Of a DNA stretch of 64,000 nt, positions 1-9,317 are shown piece after piece; position 1 is the stretch's first letter; each line of letters begins with the position of its first letter. The notes under the pieces are model-generated. The model had not been told where the DNA came from, did not search any database, and saw nothing but the letters and a program-made list of their open reading frames with translations. The stretch comes from Pseudomonas sp. S09G 359 (GTDB lineage: Bacteria; Pseudomonadota; Gammaproteobacteria; Pseudomonadales; Pseudomonadaceae): contig NZ_CP025263.1 of assembly GCF_002843605.1 (NCBI RefSeq), positions 6,437,501-6,501,500 of the forward strand, given 5' to 3'. The position numbers and the translations under genes were made by a program.

Positions 1-732
1 AGGCGTTTCGTAGATGTCGATCGGGCTGCCGATCTGGGCGATCCAGCCCAGGTGCATGATCGCGATGCGCTCGGCCATGGTCATGGCCTCTTCCTGGTCG
101 TGGGTCACCATCACGCAGGTCACACCCACGCGCTCGATGATCTCCACCAGTTCCAGCTGCATCTGCGAGCGCAGTTTCTTGTCGAGGGCGCCCATCGGCT
201 CATCGAGCAGCAGCAGTTTCGGGCGCTTGGCCAACGAGCGGGCCAGGGCCACACGCTGGCGCTGGCCACCGGACAGCTGATGCGGCTTGCGCTTGGCGTA
301 CTGGCTCATCTGTACCAGCTTGAGCATCTCGGCCACGCGGGCTTCAACTTCGGCCTTGGGGATCTTGTCCTGTTGCAGGCCGAAGGCGATGTTCTGCGCC
401 ACGGTCATGTGTGGGAACAAGGCGTAGGACTGGAACATCATGTTGATCGGCCGCTCGTAGGGCGGCATGTCGGTGATGTCCACACCGTCGAGGTAGATGC
501 GCCCTTCGGTCGGTCGCTCGAAGCCTGCGAGCATGCGCAGCAAGGTGGATTTGCCCGAACCCGAACCGCCGAGCAAGGCGAAGATCTCGCCTTTCTTGAT
601 TTCCAGGGACACATCGTCCACGGCAATCGTCTCGTCGAACTTCTTCGTGACCCGGTCGATTTTGACCAGCACCTTTTTCGGTGTCTGGTCGCCCTCGAGG
701 GCTTTCTTATAGGCGCCGGAGGCAACTGCCAT
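1..732 (-). CDS. spuF: Polyamine ABC transporter ATP-binding protein SpuF/PotG (partial, C-terminus outside window)
   Basis: This is the ATPase that powers putrescine/spermidine import at the inner membrane. The 244 visible residues hold a complete nucleotide-binding core: Walker A GGSGSGKS at residues 55-62, signature LSGGQ near 153-157, Walker B LLLLDEP near 173-179 and the switch histidine in VTHDQEEA near 211. The C-terminal TOBE part expected in PotA/PotG proteins (about 380 residues) lies beyond base 1. The start at 732 precedes a typical 20-residue N-terminal extension. It follows the two binding-protein genes on the same strand, separated from spuE by a small hairpin, so it is the distal part of the spu operon. 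Only the last third is unseen; the family call is firm and the polyamine specificity comes from context. Confidence 0.93.
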   Translation of the reverse strand, partial: MAVASGAYKKALEGDQTPKKVLVKIDRVTKKFDETIAVDDVSLEIKKGEIFALLGGSGSGKSTLLRMLAGFERPTEGRIYLDGVDITDMPPYERPINMMFQSYALFPHMTVAQNIAFGLQQDKIPKAEVEARVAEMLKLVQMSQYAKRKPHQLSGGQRQRVALARSLAKRPKLLLLDEPMGALDKKLRSQMQLELVEIIERVGVTCVMVTHDQEEAMTMAERIAIMHLGWIAQIGSPIDIYETP

Positions 733-758
733 TTACGAAACTCCCAACAAAATGTGGA

Positions 759-779
759 GTTCGCCCGATACAGGCGAAC
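759..779 (-). other. Intercistronic hairpin between spuE and spuF
   Basis: A perfect 7-bp inverted repeat (GTTCGCC / GGCGAAC, 7-nt loop) sits in the 71-base gap between the spuE stop and the spuF start. No U-run follows, so it is more likely an mRNA-stabilising or attenuating element than a terminator. The function is inferred. Confidence 0.5.
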
Positions 780-803
780 CCGGGATAGTTTGAGCTCTAT
801 GCC

Positions 804-1910
<1,107 letters not shown>

Positions 1911-2007
1911 TTAAATAGTTGGGCCCAAAGTTGTTGCCCGGCAACAAAACCGGCGCGCAACTTACCCTCGATAAACCGATCCGGCAAAACTTTTTGTCAT
2001 TTAATTT

Positions 2008-2033
2008 GTGGGAGGGAGCAAGCCCCCTCCCAC
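2008..2033. repeat. REP-type palindrome, GGGGGC family, single copy
   Basis: Imperfect palindrome beginning GTGGGAGGGAGC and ending GCCCCCTCCCAC. It belongs to the same family as the copies at 21998, 27954 and 46574. It lies inside the spu transcription unit, between spuD and spuE. Confidence 0.8.
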
Positions 2034-2045
2034 AGGTTTCAAGGC

Positions 2046-3155
2046 TTACTTGCCCGACTTGATCTTGGTCCAGCTGCGTGTCATTTCACGCTGGGTCGCA
2101 GCCGGCAGGTCCGCAATCGCGTACAGCTTGGCTTGCACATCCGCTGGCGGGTAGATGCCCGGGTCGCTGGTGATGTCTTTGTCGACCAGAGCGGTGGCTT
2201 TCTCGTTACCGTTCGGGAAGTGCACGCTGTTGGTGATCTCGGCCATCACTTCCGGCTTGAGCAGGTAGTTCATGAACTTGTAGGCGGCGTCGACGTTTTC
2301 GGCATCTTTAGGGATGGCGACCATGTCGAAGAAGCTGCCAGCACCTTCTTTCGGAATGTCGTAGGCAACTTTGACCTTGCCACCGGCTTCAGCCGCGCGG
2401 GACTTGGCCTGCTCGATGTCACCCGAGTAACCCACGGCCACGCAGATGTTGCCGTTGGCCAGGTCGGAGATGTACTTGGACGAGTGGAAGTAGCCGATCG
2501 AAGGGCGCAGCTTGAGGAACAGAGCCTCGGCTTGCTTGAGGTCTTCTTTCTTCTGGGTGTCGGTCGGCAAGCCCAGGTAATGCAGGGCCACCGGCAGCAT
2601 TTCGGTTGGCGAGTCGAGGAAACTCACGCCGCAGCTTTTCAGCTTGGCGATGTTTTCCGGCTTGAGCAGCACGTCCCACGAATCGATCTTGTCCACGCCC
2701 AGCGCGGCCTTGACCTTCTCCGGGTTGTAGCCGATGCCGATCGAGCCCCACATGTACGGGAAGGCGTGCTTGTTGTCCGGGTCGCTGACCGACACGGCTT
2801 TAAGCAGGGATTTGTTCAGGTTGTCGTAGTTGGACAGCTTGGACTTGTCCAGCTCCTGGTAGACACCGGCCTTGATCTGCTTGGCGAGGAAGTTGTTCGA
2901 CGGTACGACGATGTCATAACCGGACTTGCCTGCCAGCAACTTGGCTTCCAGGGTTTCGTTGCTGTCGAAAACGTCGTACACCACTTTAATGCCCGACTCT
3001 TTTTCAAAGTTGGCGATGGTGTCCGGTGCAATGTAGTCGGACCAGTTGTAGACGTGCAGCACTTTATCGTCGGCCTGGGCCGCGCCCGCCATTGCGCCCA
3101 TCAGGGACAAGGCGAGGAGGGTCTTGCCAGCGTTCTTCAAACCTAATGCCTTCAT
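2046..3155 (-). CDS. spuD: Polyamine ABC transporter periplasmic substrate-binding protein (SpuD/PotF type)
   Basis: This periplasmic putrescine/spermidine-binding protein of 369 residues is the first transport gene of the cluster. I chose the start [12 protein letters not shown] at 3155 because GGAG sits nine bases upstream; a start five codons earlier has no such site. The signal peptide ends at AQA-DD near residue 29. The mature protein begins with the family motif [15 protein letters not shown] and keeps the [21 protein letters not shown] segment. It is paralogous to spuE. A 170-base gap to spuC may carry an additional promoter, but no clean -35/-10 pair stands out. Confidence 0.92.
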   Translation of the reverse strand: MKALGLKNAGKTLLALSLMGAMAGAAQADDKVLHVYNWSDYIAPDTIANFEKESGIKVVYDVFDSNETLEAKLLAGKSGYDIVVPSNNFLAKQIKAGVYQELDKSKLSNYDNLNKSLLKAVSVSDPDNKHAFPYMWGSIGIGYNPEKVKAALGVDKIDSWDVLLKPENIAKLKSCGVSFLDSPTEMLPVALHYLGLPTDTQKKEDLKQAEALFLKLRPSIGYFHSSKYISDLANGNICVAVGYSGDIEQAKSRAAEAGGKVKVAYDIPKEGAGSFFDMVAIPKDAENVDAAYKFMNYLLKPEVMAEITNSVHFPNGNEKATALVDKDITSDPGIYPPADVQAKLYAIADLPAATQREMTRSWTKIKSGK

Positions 3156-3323
3156 TTGGTGATGCTCCAATTTTTTCTTTTTTGGGCCACGTTCTTTTAT
3201 CGTTTCACGGCCCTTCCAGAGGGCAACAAAACAGGGCGACAGTCTGGCAAGTTCAGGGGCCGGCTTTCAACCAAAGCCCCCACATTTGTAACTGCCCAGT
3301 GCGCTTGGCACTGAGCCTAGCAT

Positions 3324-4688
3324 TTAGCCCTGCAATGCCGCCAAAGTCAGGTCCAGGCACGTACGCGCCTTGGTCACCAGCTCGTCGATTTCAGCCTTAC
3401 TGATCACCAGCGGCGGCGAAATGATCATGGTGTCGCCCACGGCGCGCATGATCAGGCCGTTGTTGAAGCAGAAGTTGCGGCAAATCATGCCCACGCCCTT
3501 GCCTTCATAACGCTTGCGGGTGGCCTTGTCCTGTACCAGTTCAATGGCACCGAGCATGCCCACACCACGCACTTCGCCCACCAGCGGGTGATCCGCGAGT
3601 TCCCGCAGACGTTTCTGCAAATACGGTGCCGTTTCGTCGTGCACGCTGTTAACGATTTTTTCATCGCGCATGATGCGGATGTTTTCCAGGGCCACCGCCG
3701 CTGCCACCGGGTGGCCGGAGTAAGTGAAGCCGTGGTTGAAATCGCCGCCTTCATTGAGCACTTCGACCACTTCGTCGCGCACGATCAAGCCACCCATAGG
3801 GATGTAGCCCGAGGTCAGGCCCTTGGCGATGGTCATCATGTGCGGCTTGAGGTCGTAGAAGTCGCTGCCAAACCACTCACCGGTACGGCCGAAACCGCAG
3901 ATCACTTCGTCGGCGACAAACAGGATGTCGTACTTGGCGAGGATTTCCTTGATGCGCGGCCAGTAAGTGGCAGGCGGCACGATCACGCCGCCGGCGCCCT
4001 GGATCGGCTCGGCAATAAAGGCACCCACGGTGTCCACGCCCAGTTCCAGGATCTTTTCTTCCAGCTGGTTGGCGGCCCAGATCCCGAATTCTTCGGGGCT
4101 CATGTCGCCGCCTTCGCCAAACCAGTAAGGCTGGGCGATATGGGTGATGCCCGGGATCGGCAAGTCGCCCTGTTCATGCATATACGTCATGCCGCCCAAG
4201 CTGGCGCCGGCCACGGTGGAGCCGTGGTAGCCATTCTTGCGGCTGATGATGGTTTTCTTGTTCGGCTGGCCCTTGATCGCCCAGTAGTGGCGGACCATAC
4301 GCAACATGGTGTCGTTGCCTTCGGAGCCGGAACCGGTGAAGAACACGTGGTTCATGCCGGCGGGTGCGATGTCGGAAATGGCCTTGGCCAGCTCCAGCAC
4401 CGGCGGGTGTGCGGTCTGGAAGAACAGGTTGTAGTACGGCAGTTCTTTCATCTGCTTGGCGGCGGCGTCAGCCAGTTCATCGCGACCGTAACCGATCGCC
4501 ACGCACCACAGGCCGGCCATGCCGTCGAGGATCTTGTTGCCTTCGCTGTCCCACAGGTAAACACCGTGGGCTTTGGTGATGATCCGTGGGCCTTTCTCTT
4601 TCAATTGCTTGAAGTCGCTGAACGGCGCCAGGTGATGATCGCTGCTCAAGGCTTGCCATTCACGGGTTTGCGGGTTGTTGCTGGACAT
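3324..4688 (-). CDS. spuC: Polyamine:pyruvate aminotransferase SpuC (class III PLP enzyme)
   Basis: This cytosolic class III aminotransferase of 454 residues transfers the amino group of putrescine (or cadaverine/spermidine) to pyruvate. The PLP site is visible: the cofactor-binding aspartate in VADEVICGFGRTG (near 260) and the Schiff-base lysine in TIAKGLTSG (Lys289). The GSGSEGNDT motif near 119-127 binds the phosphate. Length matches the family. It lies between spuB and spuD on the same strand, as in the P. aeruginosa spu cluster, with an intercistronic hairpin just upstream. Other omega-aminotransferases look similar, so the exact substrate relies on context. Confidence 0.92.
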   Translation of the reverse strand: MSSNNPQTREWQALSSDHHLAPFSDFKQLKEKGPRIITKAHGVYLWDSEGNKILDGMAGLWCVAIGYGRDELADAAAKQMKELPYYNLFFQTAHPPVLELAKAISDIAPAGMNHVFFTGSGSEGNDTMLRMVRHYWAIKGQPNKKTIISRKNGYHGSTVAGASLGGMTYMHEQGDLPIPGITHIAQPYWFGEGGDMSPEEFGIWAANQLEEKILELGVDTVGAFIAEPIQGAGGVIVPPATYWPRIKEILAKYDILFVADEVICGFGRTGEWFGSDFYDLKPHMMTIAKGLTSGYIPMGGLIVRDEVVEVLNEGGDFNHGFTYSGHPVAAAVALENIRIMRDEKIVNSVHDETAPYLQKRLRELADHPLVGEVRGVGMLGAIELVQDKATRKRYEGKGVGMICRNFCFNNGLIMRAVGDTMIISPPLVISKAEIDELVTKARTCLDLTLAALQG

Positions 4689-4714
4689 ACCAATCTCCTA
4701 GACTTTTCAGTGAA

Positions 4715-4740
4715 GGGCGCACCGTTTAAAGGGTGCGCCC
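4715..4740 (-). other. Intercistronic hairpin between spuB and spuC
   Basis: A strong 9-bp inverted repeat (GGGCGCACC / GGTGCGCCC) fills the short gap between the spuB stop and the spuC start. In the direction of transcription no U-tract follows, which argues against simple Rho-independent termination. A role in mRNA processing or differential expression is inferred. Confidence 0.55.
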
Positions 4741-4746
4741 GGCGCA

Positions 4747-6105
4747 TCAGACGGCGAAGAGCAGGAATTCCCGCTCCCACGAACTGATCACGCGCTTGAA
4801 GTTTTCATGCTCGGCCCGCTTGACCGCGACGTAGCCTGTGATGAATTTCTGACCCAGGTATTTCTCTATGGTCTTGCTGTTTTCCATGCGTTCCAGGGCG
4901 TCTTCGATGGTCAACGGCAGGCGCAGGTTGCGCCGCTCGTAACCACGCCCTACCACTGGCGCGCTCGGGTTATGGCCTTCAACCATGCCGATGTAGCCAC
5001 ACAGCAAACTGGCGGCAATCGCCAGGTACGGGTTGGCGTCGGCGCCTGGCAGGCGGTTTTCCACACGGCGGTTCTGCGGGCCGGCATCCGGTACGCGCAG
5101 GCCGACGGTGCGGTTTTCTTCGCCCCACTCCACGTTCACCGGTGCCGAGGTATCCGGCAGAAAGCGGCGGAACGAGTTCACGTTGGGGGCAAACAGCGGC
5201 AGCAATTCCGGGATGAATTTCTGCAGGCCGCCAATGTGGTTGAGGAACAGCTGGCTCATGGTCCCGTCTTCATTCGAGAAGACGTTCTTGCCAGTGGCGA
5301 TGTCGATGATGCTCTGGTGCAGGTGCATCGCGCTGCCAGGCTCGCCGGTCATCGGCTTGGCCATGAAGGTGGCGGCCACGTCGTGCTTGAGCGCGGCTTC
5401 ACGCATGGTGCGCTTGAACACCAGGATCTGGTCGGCCAGGGACAACGCATCGCCGTGACGGAAGTTGATTTCCATCTGCGCGGTGCCGTCTTCGTGGATC
5501 AGGGTGTCGAGGTCCAGTTCCTGCAGTTCGCACCAGTCGTAGACGTCTTCGAACAACGGGTCGAATTCGTTGGCCGCTTCTATAGAGAAGGACTGGCGAC
5601 CAGTCTCCGGGCGCCCGGAACGGCCAATCGGCGGTTGCAGCGGGAAGTCCGGGTCTTCGCAGCGTTTGGTCAGGTAGAACTCCATCTCCGGCGCCACGAT
5701 GGGCTGCCAGCCCTTGTCGGAATAGAGCTTGAGCACCTTCTTGAGCACGTTGCGAGGCGACAGCTCGATCGGGTTGCCTTGCTTGTCGTAGGTGTCGTGG
5801 ATCACCTGGGCGGTGGGCTCGATGGCCCAGGGCACCAGGAACACCGCGTTCTGGTCGGGGCGGCAGATCATGTCGATGTCGGCCGGGTCGAGCAATTCGT
5901 AATAGATGTCGTCTTCGACATAGTCGCCGGTCACGGTCTGCAACAGCACGCTCTCGGGCAGGCGCATGCCTTTTTCGGCGATGAACTTGTTGGTCGGCGA
6001 GATCTTGCCCCGGGTGATGCCGGTGAGGTCGCCAATCATGCATTCGACTTCTGTGATCTTGTGGTCTTTCAACCAATCGGTGAGCTGGTCGAGGTTGTTA
6101 CTCAT
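4747..6105 (-). CDS. spuB: Gamma-glutamylpolyamine synthetase SpuB/PuuA (glutamine synthetase family)
   Basis: This ATP-dependent ligase joins glutamate to putrescine or other polyamines, the first step of the gamma-glutamylated degradation route. The 452-residue protein has the glutamine-synthetase beta-grasp domain with MIGDLTGITRGK near 24-35 and the catalytic domain with the metal-binding APEMEFYL. It also has the ATP-site segment MAKPMTGEPGSAMHLHQS and the glutamate-site VENRLPGADANPYLA. The start at 6105 is preferred because AGAGG precedes MSNNLDQ at good spacing; an upstream in-frame start adds only an unconvincing 11-residue tail. It heads spuBCDEF and is paralogous to the divergent gene at 6703. 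Confidence 0.9.
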   Translation of the reverse strand: MSNNLDQLTDWLKDHKITEVECMIGDLTGITRGKISPTNKFIAEKGMRLPESVLLQTVTGDYVEDDIYYELLDPADIDMICRPDQNAVFLVPWAIEPTAQVIHDTYDKQGNPIELSPRNVLKKVLKLYSDKGWQPIVAPEMEFYLTKRCEDPDFPLQPPIGRSGRPETGRQSFSIEAANEFDPLFEDVYDWCELQELDLDTLIHEDGTAQMEINFRHGDALSLADQILVFKRTMREAALKHDVAATFMAKPMTGEPGSAMHLHQSIIDIATGKNVFSNEDGTMSQLFLNHIGGLQKFIPELLPLFAPNVNSFRRFLPDTSAPVNVEWGEENRTVGLRVPDAGPQNRRVENRLPGADANPYLAIAASLLCGYIGMVEGHNPSAPVVGRGYERRNLRLPLTIEDALERMENSKTIEKYLGQKFITGYVAVKRAEHENFKRVISSWEREFLLFAV

Positions 6106-6702
6106 AAATGCCTCTGGGCTGGGTTTCCTGGCATCCATTAAAGGCCAGGCGTTGGTTGACGCAGCATCCGCGTCGCTGGTTCATTCAGGGTAGGAGCTTA
6201 CCTGCCATTTGCTGCAGCGTTGCATTCCTCAAGCCAAAGTCGTGCAGAATCATGATCAGCACACCGCAAGGGCGCTGGTCAGAGGCAGGCGAGGAAGCAA
6301 AGGAGAGGTCAGACGGGCCGTCAAGAATATTGGCCGGTGCGTGGGCGTTCACGCGGGACGAACGGACTGCGGACGGAGCCTGGCTGATGCAGGCCAAGAC
6401 GCCGGGCGGCGGCAGGTGAAACATGAAGCACCCCGGTATTATTGCTGTTATGGGTTTGAATCGAGCTTAGCCTTGTTCATTTTTTTACACAACACCCCCG
6501 TAAAAAATACAACACGGCCCGCTCAAGCCTGCGAGTCCCAAGGCGATCAAACCGAAAAAATCGCCCCAAAACGCCCCAAAAAAGCCTTCGCGGCGCTTTT
6601 TTAGGGCAAAAAAGCCCTCGCTTGACTTCGGCATGCCGTTCGGGTTGACTGAAACCAGAAAAGATCAATGATTGATATTTTTAACAACAAAGGTGTTGCA
6701 TC
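6106..6702. other. 597-base divergent control region between spuB and spuI
   Basis: This gap separates two divergently transcribed glutamine-synthetase-like genes and should contain both promoters. Its right half is AT-rich and carries two stem-loops (6578-6602 and 6603-6618). A TTGACT hexamer at 6645 is a possible -35 for spuI, but the expected -10 17 bases downstream is poor (ATGATT), so I do not call a promoter. A 79-codon open frame on the minus strand (6185-6424) is possible, but its codon usage and composition do not persuade me. The amidotransferase gene spuA that accompanies this cluster in P. aeruginosa is not here. Confidence 0.6.
6578..6602. terminator. Bidirectional terminator-like hairpin in spuB/spuI gap
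   Basis: An 8-bp stem (AAAAAAGC / GCTTTTTT) with a GC-rich loop has A- and T-runs on both flanks. It is followed at once by a second hairpin at 6603-6618 (AGGGC / GCCCT, loop of six A). No gene ends here, so it may act as a leader attenuator or end a small transcript. Confidence 0.45.
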
Positions 6703-8079
6703 ATGTCGGTACCCCCGCGTGCCGTTCAGCTTAACGAAGCGAACGCGTTCCTTAAGGATCATCCTGAGGTTCTGTACGTAGACCTTCTAATTGCGGATAT
6801 GAATGGTGTGGTGCGCGGCAAGCGCATCGAACGCACCAGCCTCCACAAGGTTTACGAGAAGGGCATTAACCTGCCTGCCTCTTTATTTGCCCTGGATATC
6901 AACGGCTCGACGGTGGAAAGCACCGGCCTGGGTCTGGACATCGGTGATGCTGACCGAATCTGTTATCCGATCCCCGATACCCTGTGCAATGAACCCTGGC
7001 AAAAGCGCCCTACCGCGCAACTGCTGATGACCATGCACGAACTTGAAGGTGAACCTTTCTTCGCTGATCCGCGCGAAGTGCTCCGCCAAGTTGTAAGCAA
7101 ATTTGACGACCTCGGTCTGACCATCTGCGCCGCCTTCGAGCTTGAGTTCTACCTGATCGACCAGGAGAACGTGAACGGCCGCCCACAACCGCCCCGCTCG
7201 CCGATCTCCGGCAAACGCCCGCACTCGACACAGGTCTACCTGATCGACGACCTCGACGAATATGTCGACTGCCTCCAGGACATCCTGGAAGGTGCAAAAG
7301 AGCAAGGCATCCCGGCCGACGCCATCGTCAAGGAAAGTGCCCCGGCGCAGTTCGAAGTGAACCTGCACCACGTGGCCGACCCGATCAAGGCTTGCGACTA
7401 CGCGGTACTGCTCAAGCGCCTGATCAAGAACATCGCCTACGACCATGAGATGGACACCACCTTCATGGCCAAGCCTTACCCAGGCCAGGCAGGTAACGGT
7501 TTGCACGTGCACATTTCGATCCTGGACAAAGACGGCAAGAACATCTTTGCCAGCGAGGATCCCGAGCAGAACGCCGCATTGCGTCACGCGATCGGCGGTG
7601 TGCTCGAGACCCTGCCCGCCCAAATGGCGTTCCTGTGCCCTAACGTCAACTCCTACCGCCGTTTCGGTGCACAGTTCTACGTGCCGAACTCGCCGTGCTG
7701 GGGCCTGGATAACCGCACCGTGGCGATTCGCGTACCCACCGGCTCGTCCGACGCCGTACGTATCGAACACCGTGTCGCCGGCGCCGACGCCAACCCTTAC
7801 CTGCTGATGGCTTCGGTCCTGGCGGGTGTGCACCACGGTCTGACCAACAAGATCGAGCCTGGCGCACCGGTGGAAGGCAACAGCTACGAGCAGAATGAAC
7901 AAAGCCTGCCGAACAACCTGCGCGATGCCCTGCGCGAGTTGGACGACAGCGAGGTGATGGCCAAGTACATCGATCCTAAATACATCGATATCTTCGTTGC
8001 CTGTAAGGAAAGCGAGCTGGAAGAGTTCGAACACTCCATCTCCGACCTTGAGTACAACTGGTACCTGCATACCGTGTAA
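6703..8079 (+). CDS. spuI: Gamma-glutamylpolyamine synthetase SpuI (glutamine synthetase family)
   Basis: This second glutamine-synthetase-like ligase (458 residues) is probably gamma-glutamylputrescine synthetase. Visible family features are LLIADMNGVVRGKRI near 28-42 in the beta-grasp domain, the metal-binding AAFELEFYL, FMAKPYPGQAGNGLHVHIS for ATP binding and the C-terminal RIEHRVAGADANPYL. It is transcribed away from spuB and shares its control region. An AAAGG ribosome site lies nine bases before the start. The two paralogues in one locus probably have different polyamine preferences. A strong terminator follows. Confidence 0.88.
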   Translation: MSVPPRAVQLNEANAFLKDHPEVLYVDLLIADMNGVVRGKRIERTSLHKVYEKGINLPASLFALDINGSTVESTGLGLDIGDADRICYPIPDTLCNEPWQKRPTAQLLMTMHELEGEPFFADPREVLRQVVSKFDDLGLTICAAFELEFYLIDQENVNGRPQPPRSPISGKRPHSTQVYLIDDLDEYVDCLQDILEGAKEQGIPADAIVKESAPAQFEVNLHHVADPIKACDYAVLLKRLIKNIAYDHEMDTTFMAKPYPGQAGNGLHVHISILDKDGKNIFASEDPEQNAALRHAIGGVLETLPAQMAFLCPNVNSYRRFGAQFYVPNSPCWGLDNRTVAIRVPTGSSDAVRIEHRVAGADANPYLLMASVLAGVHHGLTNKIEPGAPVEGNSYEQNEQSLPNNLRDALRELDDSEVMAKYIDPKYIDIFVACKESELEEFEHSISDLEYNWYLHTV

Positions 8080-8098
8080 GCGGTTGCAGCATTGAGAG

Positions 8099-8131
8099 AA
8101 CGCCGCTGACTTAGGTCCGCGGCGTTTTTTT
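8099..8131 (+). terminator. Rho-independent terminator of spuI
   Basis: An 8-bp stem AACGCCGC / GCGGCGTT is followed by a run of seven T, about 20 bases after the spuI stop. Confidence 0.9.
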
Positions 8132-8162
8132 ATGGGTTTCTGCGGTAGACCGCGTTGGCTTC

Positions 8163-8244
8163 TTCGCGAGCAAGCCCGCTCCCACATTTGACCGAGTTGT
8201 CCTGAAGAAACCAGTTCAAATGTGGGAGCGGGCTTGCTCGCGAA
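8163..8244. repeat. REP doublet, GCTCGC family, copy 1 (upstream of tetR)
   Basis: Two 28-base arms in inverted orientation (TTCGCGAGCAAGCCCGC... and ...GCGGGCTTGCTCGCGAA) are separated by 26 bases. Arms and outer flanks are nearly identical to the doublet at 8964-9045. Confidence 0.92.
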
Positions 8245-8308
8245 GGCGGCCTGGCAGACAACACACCTCCCTGCTCATACAATGCGCTCTGCCTTGTAGG
8301 AGACTTCC

Positions 8309-8938
8309 ATGACCACCCGCCCCGCCACCCCGCGCAAACCCCGCGCCCGCAGCCAGGCCCGGATCGACGCGATCCTCGACGCCGCCCGCACGTTGCTGGC
8401 CGCCGAAGGCGTGGCCGGTTTGTCGATCTACAGCGTGGCCGAACGGGCGCAGATTCCGCCGTCGTCGGTGTATCACTTCTTCGCCAGCGTGCCGGCGCTG
8501 CTGGAGGCGTTGACGGCCGATGTGCACGCCGCCTTTCGCGCGGCCATTCAGGCACCCATTGAGCACGCTTCACTCAAGCACTGGCGGGACCTGTCCTACA
8601 TCGTCGAGCAGCGCATGCTCGCCATCTATGACCAGGACGCCGCCGCACGCCAGTTGATCCTGGCCCAGCATGGGCTCACCGAAGTGACTCAGGCCGACCG
8701 CCAGCATGATCTGGAGTTGGGGGATTTGATGCTGGAAGTGTTCAACCGCCACTTCGAGGTGCCGACGCTACCCGACGATGTCGACGTGTTTGCCCTGGCC
8801 CTGGAACTGAGCGACCGCGTGTATGCGCGTTCGGTGCATCAGCATGGGCAGATTACGCCGCGCATGGCGGAGGAAGGGATGCGGGTGTTTGATGCGTATG
8901 TGGGGTTGTATTTGCCGGCGTATTTGCCCAAGCGTTGA
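8309..8938 (+). CDS. TetR/AcrR family transcriptional regulator
   Basis: This 209-residue regulator has an N-terminal helix-turn-helix typical of TetR proteins (residues about 14-60: ARIDAILDAARTLLAAEG ... SSVYHFFASVPALLEAL). An all-alpha ligand-binding domain, whose ligand cannot be read from sequence, follows. The very basic N-terminus is common in DNA-binding proteins of this family. TAGGAG lies upstream of the start at a good distance. It stands alone between two REP doublets: the upstream gene ends at a strong terminator and the downstream operon converges on it. No obvious target gene is adjacent. It could regulate the polyamine or sulfonate genes, or a distant locus. Confidence 0.88.
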   Translation: MTTRPATPRKPRARSQARIDAILDAARTLLAAEGVAGLSIYSVAERAQIPPSSVYHFFASVPALLEALTADVHAAFRAAIQAPIEHASLKHWRDLSYIVEQRMLAIYDQDAAARQLILAQHGLTEVTQADRQHDLELGDLMLEVFNRHFEVPTLPDDVDVFALALELSDRVYARSVHQHGQITPRMAEEGMRVFDAYVGLYLPAYLPKR

Positions 8939-8963
8939 GGTTTGGGGTGGCTGGGATGGCCTC

Positions 8964-9045
8964 TTCGCGAGCAAGCCCGCTCCCACATTTGACCGAGTTC
9001 CAACTTTGGAATGTATTCAAATGTGGGAGCGGGCTTGCTCGCGAA
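8964..9045. repeat. REP doublet, GCTCGC family, copy 2 (downstream of tetR)
   Basis: Inverted pair of 28-base arms with a 26-base spacer, between the convergent tetR and ssuF genes. The left arm plus the first spacer bases (TTTGACCGAGTT) and the right flank GGCGGCCT repeat those of copy 1. Confidence 0.92.
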
Positions 9046-9074
9046 GGCGGCCTTAAAAGCAGCGCAACTCCCAA

Positions 9075-9290
9075 TCACAACTTGGCGATCGACACCTCAG
9101 TGGACTTAACGAAGGCAATCACTTCGCTGCCAATCACCAGTTCCAGCTCTTTGACCGAGCGAGTCGTGATCACCGACGTCACGATACCGGAGGCGGTTTG
9201 CACGTCGATTTCCGACAGCACGTCGCCTTCGACGATTTCCTTGATGGTGCCTTTGAACTGGTTACGGACGTTGATGGCTTTAATAGTCAT
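9075..9290 (-). CDS. ssuF: SsuF, molybdopterin-binding-like (Mop/TOBE) protein
   Basis: This small 71-residue protein is a single Mop/TOBE domain (MTIKAINVRNQFKGTIKEI... ending SEVIAFVKSTEVSIAKL), the fold that binds molybdate in ModE, ModC and molbindins. It is the last gene of the sulfonate operon, 27 bases after ssuB. In P. putida the equivalent ssuF was reported to be needed for sulfonate and sulfate-ester use, although its biochemical role is unclear. It may bind an oxyanion or help a partner protein. The identity is well supported by size, domain and position. Confidence 0.88.
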   Translation of the reverse strand: MTIKAINVRNQFKGTIKEIVEGDVLSEIDVQTASGIVTSVITTRSVKELELVIGSEVIAFVKSTEVSIAKL

Positions 9291-9317
9291 GTTGTTCTTC
9301 CTTCAGGGACAAGTGAG

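Noticed and set aside
6185..6424. 79-codon minus-strand frame upstream of spuB
   Set aside because: No ribosome site, no recognisable domain and mixed composition; it is more likely untranslated leader DNA. Kept as a possibility only.
8163..9045. CRISPR array suggested by repeated 28-base palindromes
   Set aside because: Repeats are inverted pairs scattered between genes over 50 kb, without regular spacers or cas genes; they are REP elements.
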